From contig NZ_SOHE01000053.1 in assembly GCF_004403305.1 (NCBI RefSeq), positions 268,994 through 332,993 of the forward strand: a stretch of DNA of 64,000 nt, read 5' to 3'. The notes beneath the pieces were generated by a model, which saw only the letters and a list, made by a program, of their open reading frames with translations, was not told the DNA's origin and did not search any database. Positions 1 through 8,582 of this stretch are shown here, one piece after another; the first letter of the stretch is position 1, and each line of letters opens with the position of its first letter. This stretch comes from Cryobacterium frigoriphilum. GTDB taxonomy: Bacteria; Actinomycetota; Actinomycetes; Actinomycetales; Microbacteriaceae. Position numbers and translations under genes: made by a program.

Positions 1-78
1 GCAGGTGACGAGGCAACCGACGACGGGGCTCGTATTCTTCCTCAAGCACCGGGCACTCCCTTTCCATTCCCTTCAAGA
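1..78. other. window edge, no supported gene
   Basis: No open frame here carries a recognisable domain. One plus-strand frame runs in from the edge and stops at about position 82, so the 3' end of a gene starting outside the window is possible but cannot be shown. Confidence 0.3.
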
Positions 79-843
79 TTAGCCGAGTGTCCAGTCGACG
101 GATGCCGCACCCTGCGCCGCGAGCAGCGCGTTGACCCGGCTGAAGGGGCGCGATCCGAAGAACCCGCGCCGCGCCGACAGCGGGCTGGGGTGAGCCGAGA
201 CGATGACGGGTGTGTCACCGAGCAACGGCCGCAGGGTCTCGGCCTGCTTGCCCCAGAGCACGGCGACGAGCGGCGCAGAACGGGCCGCGAGCGCGCGCAC
301 CGCCTCGGCGGTCACCGCCTCCCAGCCGTGATTGCGGTGCCCGCCGGCGTCGCCGGCCGGCACCGTGAGCACCCGGTTGAGCAGCATGACCCCCTGCCGG
401 GTCCACGCGCTCAGGTCGCCGTGGGCCGGGGTCGCCACGCCCAGGTCGTCGCGCAGCTCGGTGTAGATGTTTCCGAGGCTGCGCGGAAGCGGCCGCACCG
501 CGGCATCCACCGCAAAGGACAGGCCGATCGCGTGCCCCGGCGTGGGATACGGGTCCTGCCCGACGATGAGCACCCGCACGGCCGAAAACGGCTCCTGAAA
601 GGCCCGAAAGATGTTCTGCGGCGCCGGCAGCACCACCCGCGCAGCGGCCGCTTCGGCGCCCAGAAATGACCCGATTGCGGCCAGCCCCGGTTCGGCGGGA
701 GCCAGAGCGACGGCCCAGCCGGGGTCCATGACGCCCGCCCGCACCAGTCCGGCGAGGGTCCAGTCGGCCCGTTCGCGCCCGGTGACCGGAGTCAGATCAG
801 GTCGCGAACCGGGTGTCGAATCAGTCGTCGAATCAGGCGCCAA
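79..843 (-). CDS. ung: uracil-DNA glycosylase, family 1
   Basis: This enzyme removes uracil from DNA to start base excision repair in the cytoplasm. The catalytic water-activating motif GQDPYP is at about residues 95-100, and the DNA-intercalation motif HPSPLS is followed by [10 protein letters not shown] near the C-terminus. LLNRVLTV and the VAVLWG strand are also typical. The full frame is 254 residues from a TTG codon, against about 227 in mycobacterial Ung. The N-terminal segment resembling the family start (LAGLVRAG) lies upstream of the first ATG (codon 39), so the true start should precede it; TTG is the only start I see there, with no convincing ribosome binding site. The gene overlaps the upstream S51 gene by 11 bases, suggesting co-transcription. 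The family call is very secure; the start is not. Confidence 0.95.
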   Translation of the reverse strand: MAPDSTTDSTPGSRPDLTPVTGRERADWTLAGLVRAGVMDPGWAVALAPAEPGLAAIGSFLGAEAAAARVVLPAPQNIFRAFQEPFSAVRVLIVGQDPYPTPGHAIGLSFAVDAAVRPLPRSLGNIYTELRDDLGVATPAHGDLSAWTRQGVMLLNRVLTVPAGDAGGHRNHGWEAVTAEAVRALAARSAPLVAVLWGKQAETLRPLLGDTPVIVSAHPSPLSARRGFFGSRPFSRVNALLAAQGAASVDWTLG

Positions 844-1555
844 AGGTACTCACGAGCACGCCGCCCTCGGCCTGGCTGACCCGCCAGACGCTGCCGGAAC
901 CGACCACGGCGAGCGCGCCCTCGCCGATCACGAGCGCCGAGTTCTCGTCGATCGCCAGTCCCCCCTCGATGAGCCCGGCCTCGGTCGCCGCGATCAGACG
1001 GGACAGGTTGCCGCGCTGGGCGGCGTGCACCTCGACGGTCACATCGAGCAGGCCGATGCCGGGCAGCACGGTGACCTCGTCGAGGCCCTCGGAGCCGTCT
1101 GCGGGGCTGACCTCGACGCCGCCGATCTGCCAGCCGCCAACCAGCGCGCGCTCGGCGGCGATCATCGCGCCGGCCGAGAATCCCAGGTACGGGATGCCGG
1201 CCGACACCTGCCGGCGGATCTCGCCGGCGATCGGCAGCAGGGCGGTGAGGTAGTCGGGGGTAACGCCGCCGCCGACCAGGATGCCGTCGACATCCGCTAC
1301 GGCCAGCAGGGATGCGAGATCGCCGCGGGCCAGCGCGGTGGCGAGCACGTCGACCGGGCCGGCGGCCGCGAGCGCTGTCGCCAGCTCGTCGCCGTGCGCG
1401 GTGACACCGGCGCCGTCGCCGACGGTGATCACGGCGATGCGGGGTTCGTCGCGACCGGATGCCGCGGCGCGCGCCGCTGCTTCGCCGAGGAACGGCCCAT
1501 AGACACTCGCGTACTGTTCGGTATCGGAGCCGCCGCCGACCAGGTGAATGCTCAT
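833..1555 (-). CDS. peptidase S51 / cyanophycinase-like protein
   Basis: This 240-residue protein has the class I glutamine-amidotransferase-like fold of the S51 family, which includes dipeptidase E and cyanophycinase. The nucleophile elbow GFSAGAM carries the likely catalytic serine at about residue 125. ILVGGG and the N-terminal IHLVGGGS strand fit the family. Substrate cannot be read from sequence; there is no cyanophycin synthetase nearby. It starts at an ATG whose ribosome binding region lies inside a hairpin (1559-1599) and its end overlaps the start of ung, so the two are probably one transcript. Confidence 0.8.
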   Translation of the reverse strand: MSIHLVGGGSDTEQYASVYGPFLGEAAARAAASGRDEPRIAVITVGDGAGVTAHGDELATALAAAGPVDVLATALARGDLASLLAVADVDGILVGGGVTPDYLTALLPIAGEIRRQVSAGIPYLGFSAGAMIAAERALVGGWQIGGVEVSPADGSEGLDEVTVLPGIGLLDVTVEVHAAQRGNLSRLIAATEAGLIEGGLAIDENSALVIGEGALAVVGSGSVWRVSQAEGGVLVSTFGA

Positions 1556-1558
1556 GCG

Positions 1559-1599
1559 ACGACCCCCGTCCCTGCGTGAGTCCGGGGAACGGGGGTCGT
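1559..1599 (-). promoter_or_regulatory. hairpin covering the S51 gene ribosome binding site
   Basis: Perfect 11-base arms (ACGACCCCCGT at 1559-1569 and ACGGGGGTCGT at 1589-1599) flank a 19-base loop. On the minus strand the downstream arm contains the only purine-rich stretch ahead of the ATG at 1555. The stem would therefore occlude translation initiation, or act as an attenuator for read-through from prpC. No T-tract follows. Confidence 0.45.
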
Positions 1600-1623
1600 T
1601 GTTACTGCAGGGTTTTCAAGAAA

Positions 1624-1656
1624 GGCCATGCCACCATGCTAAACGCCACGGTGGCC
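1624..1656 (-). terminator. probable terminator after the prp operon
   Basis: Downstream of prpC on the minus strand, GGCCACC pairs with GGTGGC plus GGCC (two-base bulge) and is followed by TTTCTT. It is a short GC stem with a weak U-rich tail, placed 18 bases past the prpC stop codon. Confidence 0.5.
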
Positions 1657-1674
1657 GCCCCGCCGGATCGACGG

Positions 1675-2856
1675 TTACGGCAGGTGGCGTTCCTCGGGGC
1701 CGTTGTAGACCGACAGCGGGCGAATCAGCGCGTTCGCGGCGCGCTGCTCGATGATGTGCGCGGTCCAGCCGGTCACCCGGGCGGCCACGAAGATCGGCGT
1801 GAACGTGAGGGTGTCGAAGCCCATCAGGTGGTACGCCGGCCCCGAGGGGTAATCGAGGTTGGGCAGAATCGCCTTCCGCTCGGTCATCGCCGTTTCGAGG
1901 GCGTTATAGAGGTCGAGCATGTCGGGCCGGTCGTAGTGATCCACGAGCGTCACGAGCGCCGCGCGCATGGTGGGCACCCGGGAGTCGCCGCTCTTGTAGA
2001 CGCGGTGGCCGAAGCCCATGATCTTGCGCTTCTCGAGCAGGGCCTGCTCGAGCCAGGGAGCGGCCCGGTCCGCGGCTCCGTCGTGCAGCCCGATCTCGGT
2101 GAAGGTGTGCATGACGGCCTCGTTGGCCCCGCCGTGCAGGGCACCCTTGAGCGCGCCGATCGCACCGGTGACGGCCGAGTACAGGTCGGACAGGGTCGAG
2201 GTGATGACCCGGGCGGTGAACGTGGACGCGTTGAAGGAGTGCTCCGCGTACAGGATCATCGACACGTCGAAGGCGTTGACGACGACGAGTTCCGGCACTT
2301 CGCCGAACGTCATGTAGAGAAAGTTCGCCGAGTAACCGAGGTCGTCGCGCGGTTCGATGAGGCCCTGCCCGGTGCGGCGGCGCTGGTCGTAGGCGACGAT
2401 CGCGGGCAACTGGGCCATCAGCCGCATGGCCTTGGCCCGGTCGGCAACGGGTGAGTCGTCGGCCGCTTCGGGGTCACGGGCGCCGATGACGCTCACGGCC
2501 GTACGTACGACATCCATCGGATGCGCGGTGTGCGGCAGCTCGTCGATGACGCGGCGCACGGCGGCATCGAGGTGGCGCAGGGAGCGTTCCTGCTGCTCGA
2601 ACGCGGCCAACTCGGCTTCCGAGGGCAGCTCGCCGTTCCACAGCAGGTAGGCGACCTCTTCAAAGGTGCACTTCGCGGCGAGTTCCTGCACCGGGTAGCC
2701 CCGGTAGAGCAGCGAGTTCGTCTCGGGATTGACCTTCGAGACGGCGGTGGTGTCGACGATCACGCCGGCGAGACCCTTGAAGATCGTGGGGGCAGCGGAT
2801 GCAGCGGGTGCCACGGGCAGGTCGGCGAGCGGGTCGGGAATGAGTGTGTTCGTCAT
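1675..2856 (-). CDS. prpC: 2-methylcitrate synthase / citrate synthase
   Basis: The enzyme condenses propionyl-CoA with oxaloacetate to give 2-methylcitrate, the entry step of the methylcitrate cycle. At 393 residues it has the length of short type-II citrate synthases. The catalytic residues are visible in AEHSFNAST and GFGHRVYKSGD (histidines) and LDYPSGPAYH (aspartate); VNPETNSLLYRGYPV is the usual N-terminal substrate-binding strand. The ATG at 2856 lies 8 bases from the prpB stop, with an AGGAG ribosome binding site that overlaps that stop. Context with prpB and prpD, rather than sequence alone, favours methylcitrate over citrate synthase; some activity on acetyl-CoA is common in the family. 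Confidence 0.9.
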   Translation of the reverse strand: MTNTLIPDPLADLPVAPAASAAPTIFKGLAGVIVDTTAVSKVNPETNSLLYRGYPVQELAAKCTFEEVAYLLWNGELPSEAELAAFEQQERSLRHLDAAVRRVIDELPHTAHPMDVVRTAVSVIGARDPEAADDSPVADRAKAMRLMAQLPAIVAYDQRRRTGQGLIEPRDDLGYSANFLYMTFGEVPELVVVNAFDVSMILYAEHSFNASTFTARVITSTLSDLYSAVTGAIGALKGALHGGANEAVMHTFTEIGLHDGAADRAAPWLEQALLEKRKIMGFGHRVYKSGDSRVPTMRAALVTLVDHYDRPDMLDLYNALETAMTERKAILPNLDYPSGPAYHLMGFDTLTFTPIFVAARVTGWTAHIIEQRAANALIRPLSVYNGPEERHLP

Positions 2857-2864
2857 GTGTTCTC

Positions 2865-3782
2865 CTAGGCCTGCACGGCAACGTGCGGGTCGATCGTGAA
2901 GTTGAAGATATCGGAGTCGAATTCGCTGTAGGCCTTGTAGTCCAGCAGCTCGTACAGGTCGGCCCGGTGCTGCATCTCGGGCAAAATCGACGTCAGTGAC
3001 CCCTCGTTGATGATCGTGTCGAGGCCGCGTTCGGCCGCGCCCATCGCCAGACGCAACAGCGAGACCGGGAAGATGACGATGTTCATGCCCACGTCGGCGA
3101 GCTGGTTCACCGTGAACAGCTCGCTCTTGCCGAACTCGGTCATGTTGGCCAGCAGCGGCACGTCGACGGCGGCGCGAATCGCCTCAAATTCGGCCAGGCT
3201 CGCCATCGCCTCGGGGAAGATGGCGTCGGCTCCGGCGTCGGCGAGCTTCTTGGCCCGATCGACCGCGGCATCGAGGCCATCGACGGCACGGATGTCGGTG
3301 CGCGCCATGATCAGAAAGTTCGGGTCCCGACGGGCATCGACAGCTGCCCGAATGCGTTTGAGCGCCGTGTTCTCGTCGACGACCTGCTTGCCGTCGAGGT
3401 GCCCACAGCGTTTCGGGTTGACCTGATCCTCGATGTGCAGGCCCGCCAGGCCGGCATCTTCGAGGGTCTGCACGGTGCGAGCAACGTTCATCGGCTCGCC
3501 GAAGCCGGTGTCGGCATCCACGATCGTGGGGAGCTCGGTCATCCGTGCGATTTGGGCGCTGCGGCCGGCCACCTCGGTGAGGGTGGTCAGGCCGATGTCG
3601 GGCAGCCCGAGGTCGGCCGAGAGCACCGCGCCCGAGACGTAGACGCCCTCGAAGCCCTTGTTCTGGATGAGCTTGGCCGAGAGCGGGTTGAACGCTCCCG
3701 GAAAGCGCAGCAGCCGCCCGGTCGCGAGCTCGGCGCGGAACGCGGCGCGCTTGTCGTAGGGGGAGGCGCTGGCATACAGCAT
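2865..3782 (-). CDS. prpB: methylisocitrate lyase
   Basis: The enzyme splits 2-methylisocitrate to pyruvate and succinate, the last step of the methylcitrate cycle. It belongs to the isocitrate lyase/PEP mutase superfamily. The catalytic loop reads KRCGH, the form typical of methylisocitrate lyases (isocitrate lyases have KKCGH). The metal-site motif DADTGFGEP and the HIEDQ motif are present, and the length is 305 residues. The open frame extends far upstream, but the start is taken at the ATG at 3782 ([11 protein letters not shown]), which shares one base with the prpD stop codon (TAATG), a translational-coupling arrangement. The upstream extension overlaps prpD out of frame and is not credible. 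Confidence 0.93.
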   Translation of the reverse strand: MLYASASPYDKRAAFRAELATGRLLRFPGAFNPLSAKLIQNKGFEGVYVSGAVLSADLGLPDIGLTTLTEVAGRSAQIARMTELPTIVDADTGFGEPMNVARTVQTLEDAGLAGLHIEDQVNPKRCGHLDGKQVVDENTALKRIRAAVDARRDPNFLIMARTDIRAVDGLDAAVDRAKKLADAGADAIFPEAMASLAEFEAIRAAVDVPLLANMTEFGKSELFTVNQLADVGMNIVIFPVSLLRLAMGAAERGLDTIINEGSLTSILPEMQHRADLYELLDYKAYSEFDSDIFNFTIDPHVAVQA

Positions 3783-5317
3783 TAGAAGATTCCGTTCGGG
3801 GTGGCGAGTGAGGTCAGCAGCCCAGGGCGGGCGATGATCGTGAGTCGACCGAGGTCGCCGGGCTTCAGGGTGGCGAGGTTCTGTGCCACGTCGAGGAACC
3901 GCTCGATTTCGCTCTGGTCGAGCACGTCTTCGGCGAGGGTACGGAACTTGTTGATGTACTCGGCCCTCGCGAACGGCTTGGCACCGAGCGGATGCGCGTC
4001 GGCGACCGCGATCTCGTCCACGATGCGGCTGCCGTCGGTGAGCTCGATCTCGACGCGCGCGCCGAACGCCTTCTCGGCCGGGTCGATCGAGTGGTAGCGG
4101 CGGGTCCACTCCTTGTCTTCCTGCGTGGTGACCTTGTTCCACAGCGCGACGGTGTCGGCGCGACCGGCGCGTTCCGGGCTGTAGGAATCGACGTGGTCCC
4201 AGGTGCCGTCCTGCAGGGCGACCGTGAAGATGTAGGGCACCGAGTGGTCGAGGGTCTCGCGGCTGGCCGTGGGGTCGTACTTCTGCGGGTCGTTCGCGCC
4301 GGAGCCGATCACGTAGTGCGTGTGGTGCGAGGTGTGAATCACGATGCCGGCGATGTTGGCCGGATCGACCAGTTCCGGGTGCTCGCGGTGCAGCTTACGG
4401 CCGAGGTCGATGAGCGCCTGCGCCTGGTACTCGGCCGAGTGCTCCTTCGTGTAGCTGTCGAGGATCGCGCGCTTGGCCGAGCCCGTTTTGGGCAGGAACA
4501 CCTCGTACGCGGCGTCCGGTCCGTCGAGCAGCCAGGCGATGACGCCGTCTTCGCCCTCGTAGATCGGGGTCGGGCTGGTCTGCCCGCGCATCGCGCGGTC
4601 GACGGCCTCGACGGCCATCTTGCCGGCGAACGCCGGGGCGTGCGCCTTCCAGCTGCTGATCTCGCCCTTGCGCGATTGCCGGGTCGCGGTCGTGGTGTGC
4701 AGCGCCTGACCGACGGCCTGAAAGATCGTCTCTTCGTCGAGTCCGAGCAGGGTTCCGATGCCGGCCGCGGCCGACGGGCCGAGGTGCGCCACGTGGTCGA
4801 TCTTGTGCTCGTGCAGGCTGATCGACTTCACGAGGTCGATCTGGATCTCGTAGCCGGTGGCGATGCCGCGCACCAGATCACGCCCCGACAGGCCGCGTGC
4901 GGTGGCGAGGTGCTGGGCGACGGCGAGGATCGGCGGAATGTTGTCGCCCGGGTGGGAATACTCGGCGGCGAGGAAGGTGTCGTGAAAGTCGAGTTCGCGC
5001 ACGGCGACGCCGTTGGCCCAGGCCGCCCATTCCGGGGAGACTCGACGGCCGAAGCCGAGGCCGAAGACGGTGGATCCTTCGCCTCCGTTGGAACGCGGGT
5101 GCGCCATCGCCTGCGCGCGGGCGGCGGTGACGGGCCCCCGGGTGAGGGAGGCTGCGGCAACGGAGGCGTTGTCGATGAGCCGGTTGATGACCATTTCGGT
5201 CACCTCGTCGGACACGGGGATGGGGTCGGCGGCGACCTCGGCGATTTTCCAGGCCAGCTGGTCCTTGCGGGCCAGATTCTCGTCGCTGCGGTGAACACGA
5301 ACGTTGTGGAGCTGCAC
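3782..5317 (-). CDS. prpD: 2-methylcitrate dehydratase, MmgE/PrpD family
   Basis: The enzyme dehydrates 2-methylcitrate to cis-2-methylaconitate. The protein is all MmgE/PrpD domain, with the landmarks [46 protein letters not shown] and [12 protein letters not shown]. From the GTG at 5317 it has 511 residues. I prefer this GTG over the TTG at 5338 because AAGGGA lies six bases upstream of it, while the TTG has no ribosome binding site. The gene is 29 bases downstream of the GntR regulator and one base overlapped with prpB, so gntR-prpD-prpB-prpC reads as one operon. Hydration to methylisocitrate must use an aconitase encoded elsewhere. Confidence 0.93.
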   Translation of the reverse strand: MQLHNVRVHRSDENLARKDQLAWKIAEVAADPIPVSDEVTEMVINRLIDNASVAAASLTRGPVTAARAQAMAHPRSNGGEGSTVFGLGFGRRVSPEWAAWANGVAVRELDFHDTFLAAEYSHPGDNIPPILAVAQHLATARGLSGRDLVRGIATGYEIQIDLVKSISLHEHKIDHVAHLGPSAAAGIGTLLGLDEETIFQAVGQALHTTTATRQSRKGEISSWKAHAPAFAGKMAVEAVDRAMRGQTSPTPIYEGEDGVIAWLLDGPDAAYEVFLPKTGSAKRAILDSYTKEHSAEYQAQALIDLGRKLHREHPELVDPANIAGIVIHTSHHTHYVIGSGANDPQKYDPTASRETLDHSVPYIFTVALQDGTWDHVDSYSPERAGRADTVALWNKVTTQEDKEWTRRYHSIDPAEKAFGARVEIELTDGSRIVDEIAVADAHPLGAKPFARAEYINKFRTLAEDVLDQSEIERFLDVAQNLATLKPGDLGRLTIIARPGLLTSLATPNGIF

Positions 5318-5346
5318 GGTGGATCCCTTCGTAGGCAATGCGGTTG

Positions 5347-6072
5347 TCAGGAGGACTGTGAAATTTGGGGGTAGACGGTCTCACTGGGCGCGATCCGATC
5401 GCCGCGGGCCAGGGCATCCTCTTCGATCGCACGCAGCACGCTCGTGAGGCTCATGTGCAGGTGCACGTGAGCCGCATGGGCGGCGAGCGACGGGTCGCCC
5501 GCGATGATCGCGTCGATGATCAGCAGGTGTTCGGCCGCGGCCTGACGCAGCCGCAGCGAATTCTTGCGCGCCAGCCGACGGATGCGGGCGAGGTGCGTTC
5601 GCACGCTGCGCAGCGCACCGACCAGGAACGGGTTGACGACGGCCGCATCGATGGCCTCTTCGAACTCCTCGATGAGCGTGTAGTACCGGCGCACGCCGGA
5701 ATCCCCGTGCAGCAGCAGCTCCGGCGCGGTCAGAAACTGTTCCCGCAGCACCAGGAATGCCTGCGGGTCGCGGCGTTCGGCGGCCAGCCGCACGGCCTGC
5801 AGCTCGAGCGCCTGGCGCAGCTCGTAGAGTTCGCCGATGCTGTCGACGGAGATCTCGGTGACCTCGAAGCCGCGGCCGGTGCGGCCGGCGACCAGCCCGT
5901 CGGCGATCAGCCGGGCCACCGCCTCGCGCAGCGGGGTGCGTGAAACGCCGATGCGCTCGGCCTGTTCGACCTCGAGCAGGCCGGTGCCCGGCGCCAGCAC
6001 GCCGTCCAATATCTCGCCGCGCAGCTGGCGGTAGGCTCGCTCGCTGGCTCGGAGAGGTGTGATTGACCCCAT
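5347..6072 (-). CDS. GntR-family regulator with FCD ligand domain, probable propionate regulator
   Basis: A winged helix-turn-helix at about residues 10-70 ([28 protein letters not shown]) is followed by an FCD effector domain whose metal/carboxylate-binding residues are spread through [23 protein letters not shown] and [10 protein letters not shown]. The chosen start is the ATG at 6072 ([12 protein letters not shown]), giving 241 residues; an in-frame extension upstream runs through the operator region and is not expected. Its position between prpDBC and prpE, next to two TGTATACA palindromes, makes it the likely local regulator of both arms and of itself. The effector is unknown; 2-methylcitrate or a related acid is a reasonable inference. 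No PrpR-type sigma-54 activator is present. Confidence 0.88.
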   Translation of the reverse strand: MGSITPLRASERAYRQLRGEILDGVLAPGTGLLEVEQAERIGVSRTPLREAVARLIADGLVAGRTGRGFEVTEISVDSIGELYELRQALELQAVRLAAERRDPQAFLVLREQFLTAPELLLHGDSGVRRYYTLIEEFEEAIDAAVVNPFLVGALRSVRTHLARIRRLARKNSLRLRQAAAEHLLIIDAIIAGDPSLAAHAAHVHLHMSLTSVLRAIEEDALARGDRIAPSETVYPQISQSS

Positions 6073-6084
6073 CGTTGCGGTTTC

Positions 6085-6155
6085 TGTATACACAAGACTG
6101 ATCCTATTCCCCTCACCCCGGTTGTATGCAATACTTTCACCGTTGTTTGTATACA
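6085..6155. promoter_or_regulatory. paired GntR operators in the divergent prp promoter region
   Basis: Perfect palindromes TGTATACA occur at 6085-6092, just ahead of the regulator gene, and at 6148-6155, just ahead of prpE. The flanks match in opposite orientation (TTCTGTATACA in each). A third, weaker copy, TTGTATGCAA, is at 6122-6131 between them. This shape fits operators of GntR/FCD proteins, and the spacing would let one regulator control both divergent transcripts. The boxes are AT-rich, unlike the surrounding sequence. Confidence 0.75.
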
Positions 6156-6179
6156 GAAGCTTCAATGGAGAGGTTCAAC

Positions 6180-8123
6180 ATGATCGACGAACCACGCAGC
6201 TATCGCGAGACCTGGCAGCGCAGCATCGACTCCCCCGAGTCTTTTTGGCGCGAAGCCGCACAGGGTATCGACTGGTTCGTTCCGCCGCGCACCGCGCTCG
6301 ACGCCACACCGGCTTCGGTGGCGGCCGGCACCGCCCGCTGGTTTGCGGGTGGCGAACTCAACACGAGCTACAACGCCCTCGACCGTCACGTTCTCGCGGG
6401 CCGCGGCAACCAGACCGCCCTCATCTACGATTCGGCGATGACCGGCACCAAAGTCTCCCTCAGCTACCTGCAGCTGCTGAGCCGCGTCGCCAAATTCGCC
6501 GGGGCCCTGCGCGCCAACGGTGTCGGTAAGGGCGACCGGGTCATCATCTACCTTCCGATGATCCCCGAGGCCGTTGTGGCCATGCTTGCCTGCGCCCGGA
6601 TCGGCGCCATCCACTCGGTCGTCTTCGGCGGCTTCGCGGCCACCGAGCTGGCCGTGCGCATCGACGACGCCCGCCCATCCGTCATCGTCACCTCCTCCGG
6701 CGGTCTCGAACCCGGCCGCGTCGTGGAGTATCTCCCCCTCGTGCACAAGGCCCTCACCCTGAGCGCCGGATCGGTGCGCACCGTGATCGTGCGCGACCGC
6801 GACTCCATTCCGGGCAGCGCCGCCGACTTCTCCGGCCCCGGTGAGACCGTCTGGCTCGATTGGGCCGCCGAAGAGGATGCCGCGGCTCCGGCCGATCCGG
6901 TCAGCCTGCGCTCCGAAGACCCGCTCTACATCCTGTACACCTCGGGCACCACCGGAAACCCCAAGGGCATCGTGCGCGACAACGGCGGCCACGCCGTCGC
7001 CCTGGCCTGGTCGATGAGCAACATCTACAACGTGCACGCCGGCGACGTCTACTGGGCGGCCTCCGACGTCGGCTGGGTCGTCGGCCACTCCTACATCGTC
7101 TACGCCCCGCTGCTGGCGGGCGCCACGACGGTCATCTATGAGGGCAAACCCATCGGCACGCCCGATGCCGGCGCGTTCTGGCGGGTCGTCAACGAGTACA
7201 AGGTGCAGGTGCTGTTTACCGCGCCGACCGCCATCCGCGCCATTCGCCGGGTGGACCCGGAGTTTCTCGAACTGAAAAACTACGACGTCTCGAGCCTCAC
7301 CGCCCTGTTCCTGGCCGGCGAGCGTCTCGACCCTGAGACCTTCCACTGGGCGAATGACGGGCTGCACTGCCCGGTCGTTGACCACTGGTGGCAGACCGAG
7401 ACGGGCTGGGCCATCGCCGCCAACCCGCTCGGCATCGAAGCCCTGCCGACCAAACCCGGCTCGGCCACCGTTCCGGTACCCGGTTACGCAATCGAGATCC
7501 TCGACTCCAAGGGCAGGCCCGTCACCAAGGTCGGCAAGGACGGCAATATCGCCATCCGTCTGCCGCTGCCGCCCGGGGCACTTCTGGGGGTATGGGGAAG
7601 CGAAGAAAGATTCGCCAGCGCCTATCTGAGTGCCTTCCCCGGCTACTACGCTACGGGTGACTCAGGACACTTCGATGAAGACGGGTACCTGTTCGTGATG
7701 GGCCGCACCGACGACGTGATCAACGTCGCCGGGCACCGCCTGTCGACCGGTTCCCTCGAGGAGGTGCTCACCCTTCATCCGTCCGTTGCCGAGTGCGCCG
7801 TTCTCGGCGTGCACGACGCTCTCAAAGGCCAGCGTGCCGCCGGATTCGTCACCCTCAAGGCCGGCGAGACCATCGATCACGATCGCCTGGCCACAGAACT
7901 CGTGAACCTCGTGCGCGAGCACGTCGGCCCCGTCGCTGCCTTCCGCGACGTCACCATTCTTGAACGCCTCCCCAAGACCCGCTCGGGAAAGATTCTGCGC
8001 AAAACCATTCGGCAGATCGTCGACGGGGAGCCGTACACGGTTCCCCCGACCATCGAGGACCCCACCGTTCTCGATGCCCTTCGACTCGCGGTGCACGCCG
8101 CCGCACCACAGGTTCAACCCTGA
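6180..8123 (+). CDS. prpE: propionyl-CoA synthetase (acyl-CoA synthetase)
   Basis: The enzyme activates propionate with ATP and CoA through a propionyl-adenylate. It is a 647-residue ANL-family AMP-dependent synthetase of the Acs/PrpE branch. The P-loop-like motif YTSGTTGNPKGIVRD, the WWQTETGW adenylate motif, YATGDSGHFDEDGY with GRTDDVINVAGHR, and the C-terminal LPKTRSGKILR with the catalytic lysine (a known target of lysine acylation in this family) are all intact. The start is the ATG at 6180, with GGAGAGG six bases upstream; an upstream in-frame extension crosses the operator and is rejected. Divergence from prpDBC and the downstream carboxylate symporter support propionate as the substrate, though acetate use is possible. 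Confidence 0.9.
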   Translation: MIDEPRSYRETWQRSIDSPESFWREAAQGIDWFVPPRTALDATPASVAAGTARWFAGGELNTSYNALDRHVLAGRGNQTALIYDSAMTGTKVSLSYLQLLSRVAKFAGALRANGVGKGDRVIIYLPMIPEAVVAMLACARIGAIHSVVFGGFAATELAVRIDDARPSVIVTSSGGLEPGRVVEYLPLVHKALTLSAGSVRTVIVRDRDSIPGSAADFSGPGETVWLDWAAEEDAAAPADPVSLRSEDPLYILYTSGTTGNPKGIVRDNGGHAVALAWSMSNIYNVHAGDVYWAASDVGWVVGHSYIVYAPLLAGATTVIYEGKPIGTPDAGAFWRVVNEYKVQVLFTAPTAIRAIRRVDPEFLELKNYDVSSLTALFLAGERLDPETFHWANDGLHCPVVDHWWQTETGWAIAANPLGIEALPTKPGSATVPVPGYAIEILDSKGRPVTKVGKDGNIAIRLPLPPGALLGVWGSEERFASAYLSAFPGYYATGDSGHFDEDGYLFVMGRTDDVINVAGHRLSTGSLEEVLTLHPSVAECAVLGVHDALKGQRAAGFVTLKAGETIDHDRLATELVNLVREHVGPVAAFRDVTILERLPKTRSGKILRKTIRQIVDGEPYTVPPTIEDPTVLDALRLAVHAAAPQVQP

Positions 8124-8183
8124 GCTTTGCCCCGTGTGCCCAATGCCCATTTTTTAGACAAACAATGTAAGACAGGAGATTCC

Positions 8184-8582
8184 ATGAATGACGCAACACC
8201 GGTCAGCTCTTCAAAGTCGAAGATCGACTATCTCGAAGTTGAGGAATCGGCCCAGTTCCTTGAACTGCAAAGCCGGCACCGCCGATTCGTCTTCCCCCTC
8301 ACCGCGTTCTTCCTGGTGTGGTACTTCGGCTTCGTCCTGATGGCGGCCTATGCGCCGTCCATCATGGCGATCCCGGTGTTCGGGCTGATCAACCTCGGTC
8401 TGGTGCTCGGGCTGGCCCAGGTCGCCACGACGTTCATCATCACCATGTGGTACGTGTCCTTCGCGAACCGCCGCCTCGACCCGCTCAGCCTCGCCATGCG
8501 CACCAAGCTTGAAGCCATGGAAAAGCCGACCGCGGCCGAACAGTCCGAAATCGACCGTCTTGCAGGATTGGCCAAGTCATGA
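8184..8582 (+). CDS. DUF485 small membrane protein
   Basis: This 132-residue protein has two membrane segments (about residues 35-55 and 65-90) and the family signature LQSRHRRFVFPLTAFFLVWY. DUF485 (YjcH) proteins are encoded directly ahead of ActP-type symporters in many bacteria and are thought to assist them. The ATG at 8184 has a CAGGAG ribosome binding site. Its stop overlaps the actP start (ATGA), indicating translational coupling. Confidence 0.9.
   Translation: MNDATPVSSSKSKIDYLEVEESAQFLELQSRHRRFVFPLTAFFLVWYFGFVLMAAYAPSIMAIPVFGLINLGLVLGLAQVATTFIITMWYVSFANRRLDPLSLAMRTKLEAMEKPTAAEQSEIDRLAGLAKS

Noticed and set aside
3783..4142. Possible N-terminal extension of prpB
   Set aside because: It overlaps prpD out of frame; PrpB homologues start at about MLYASAS.
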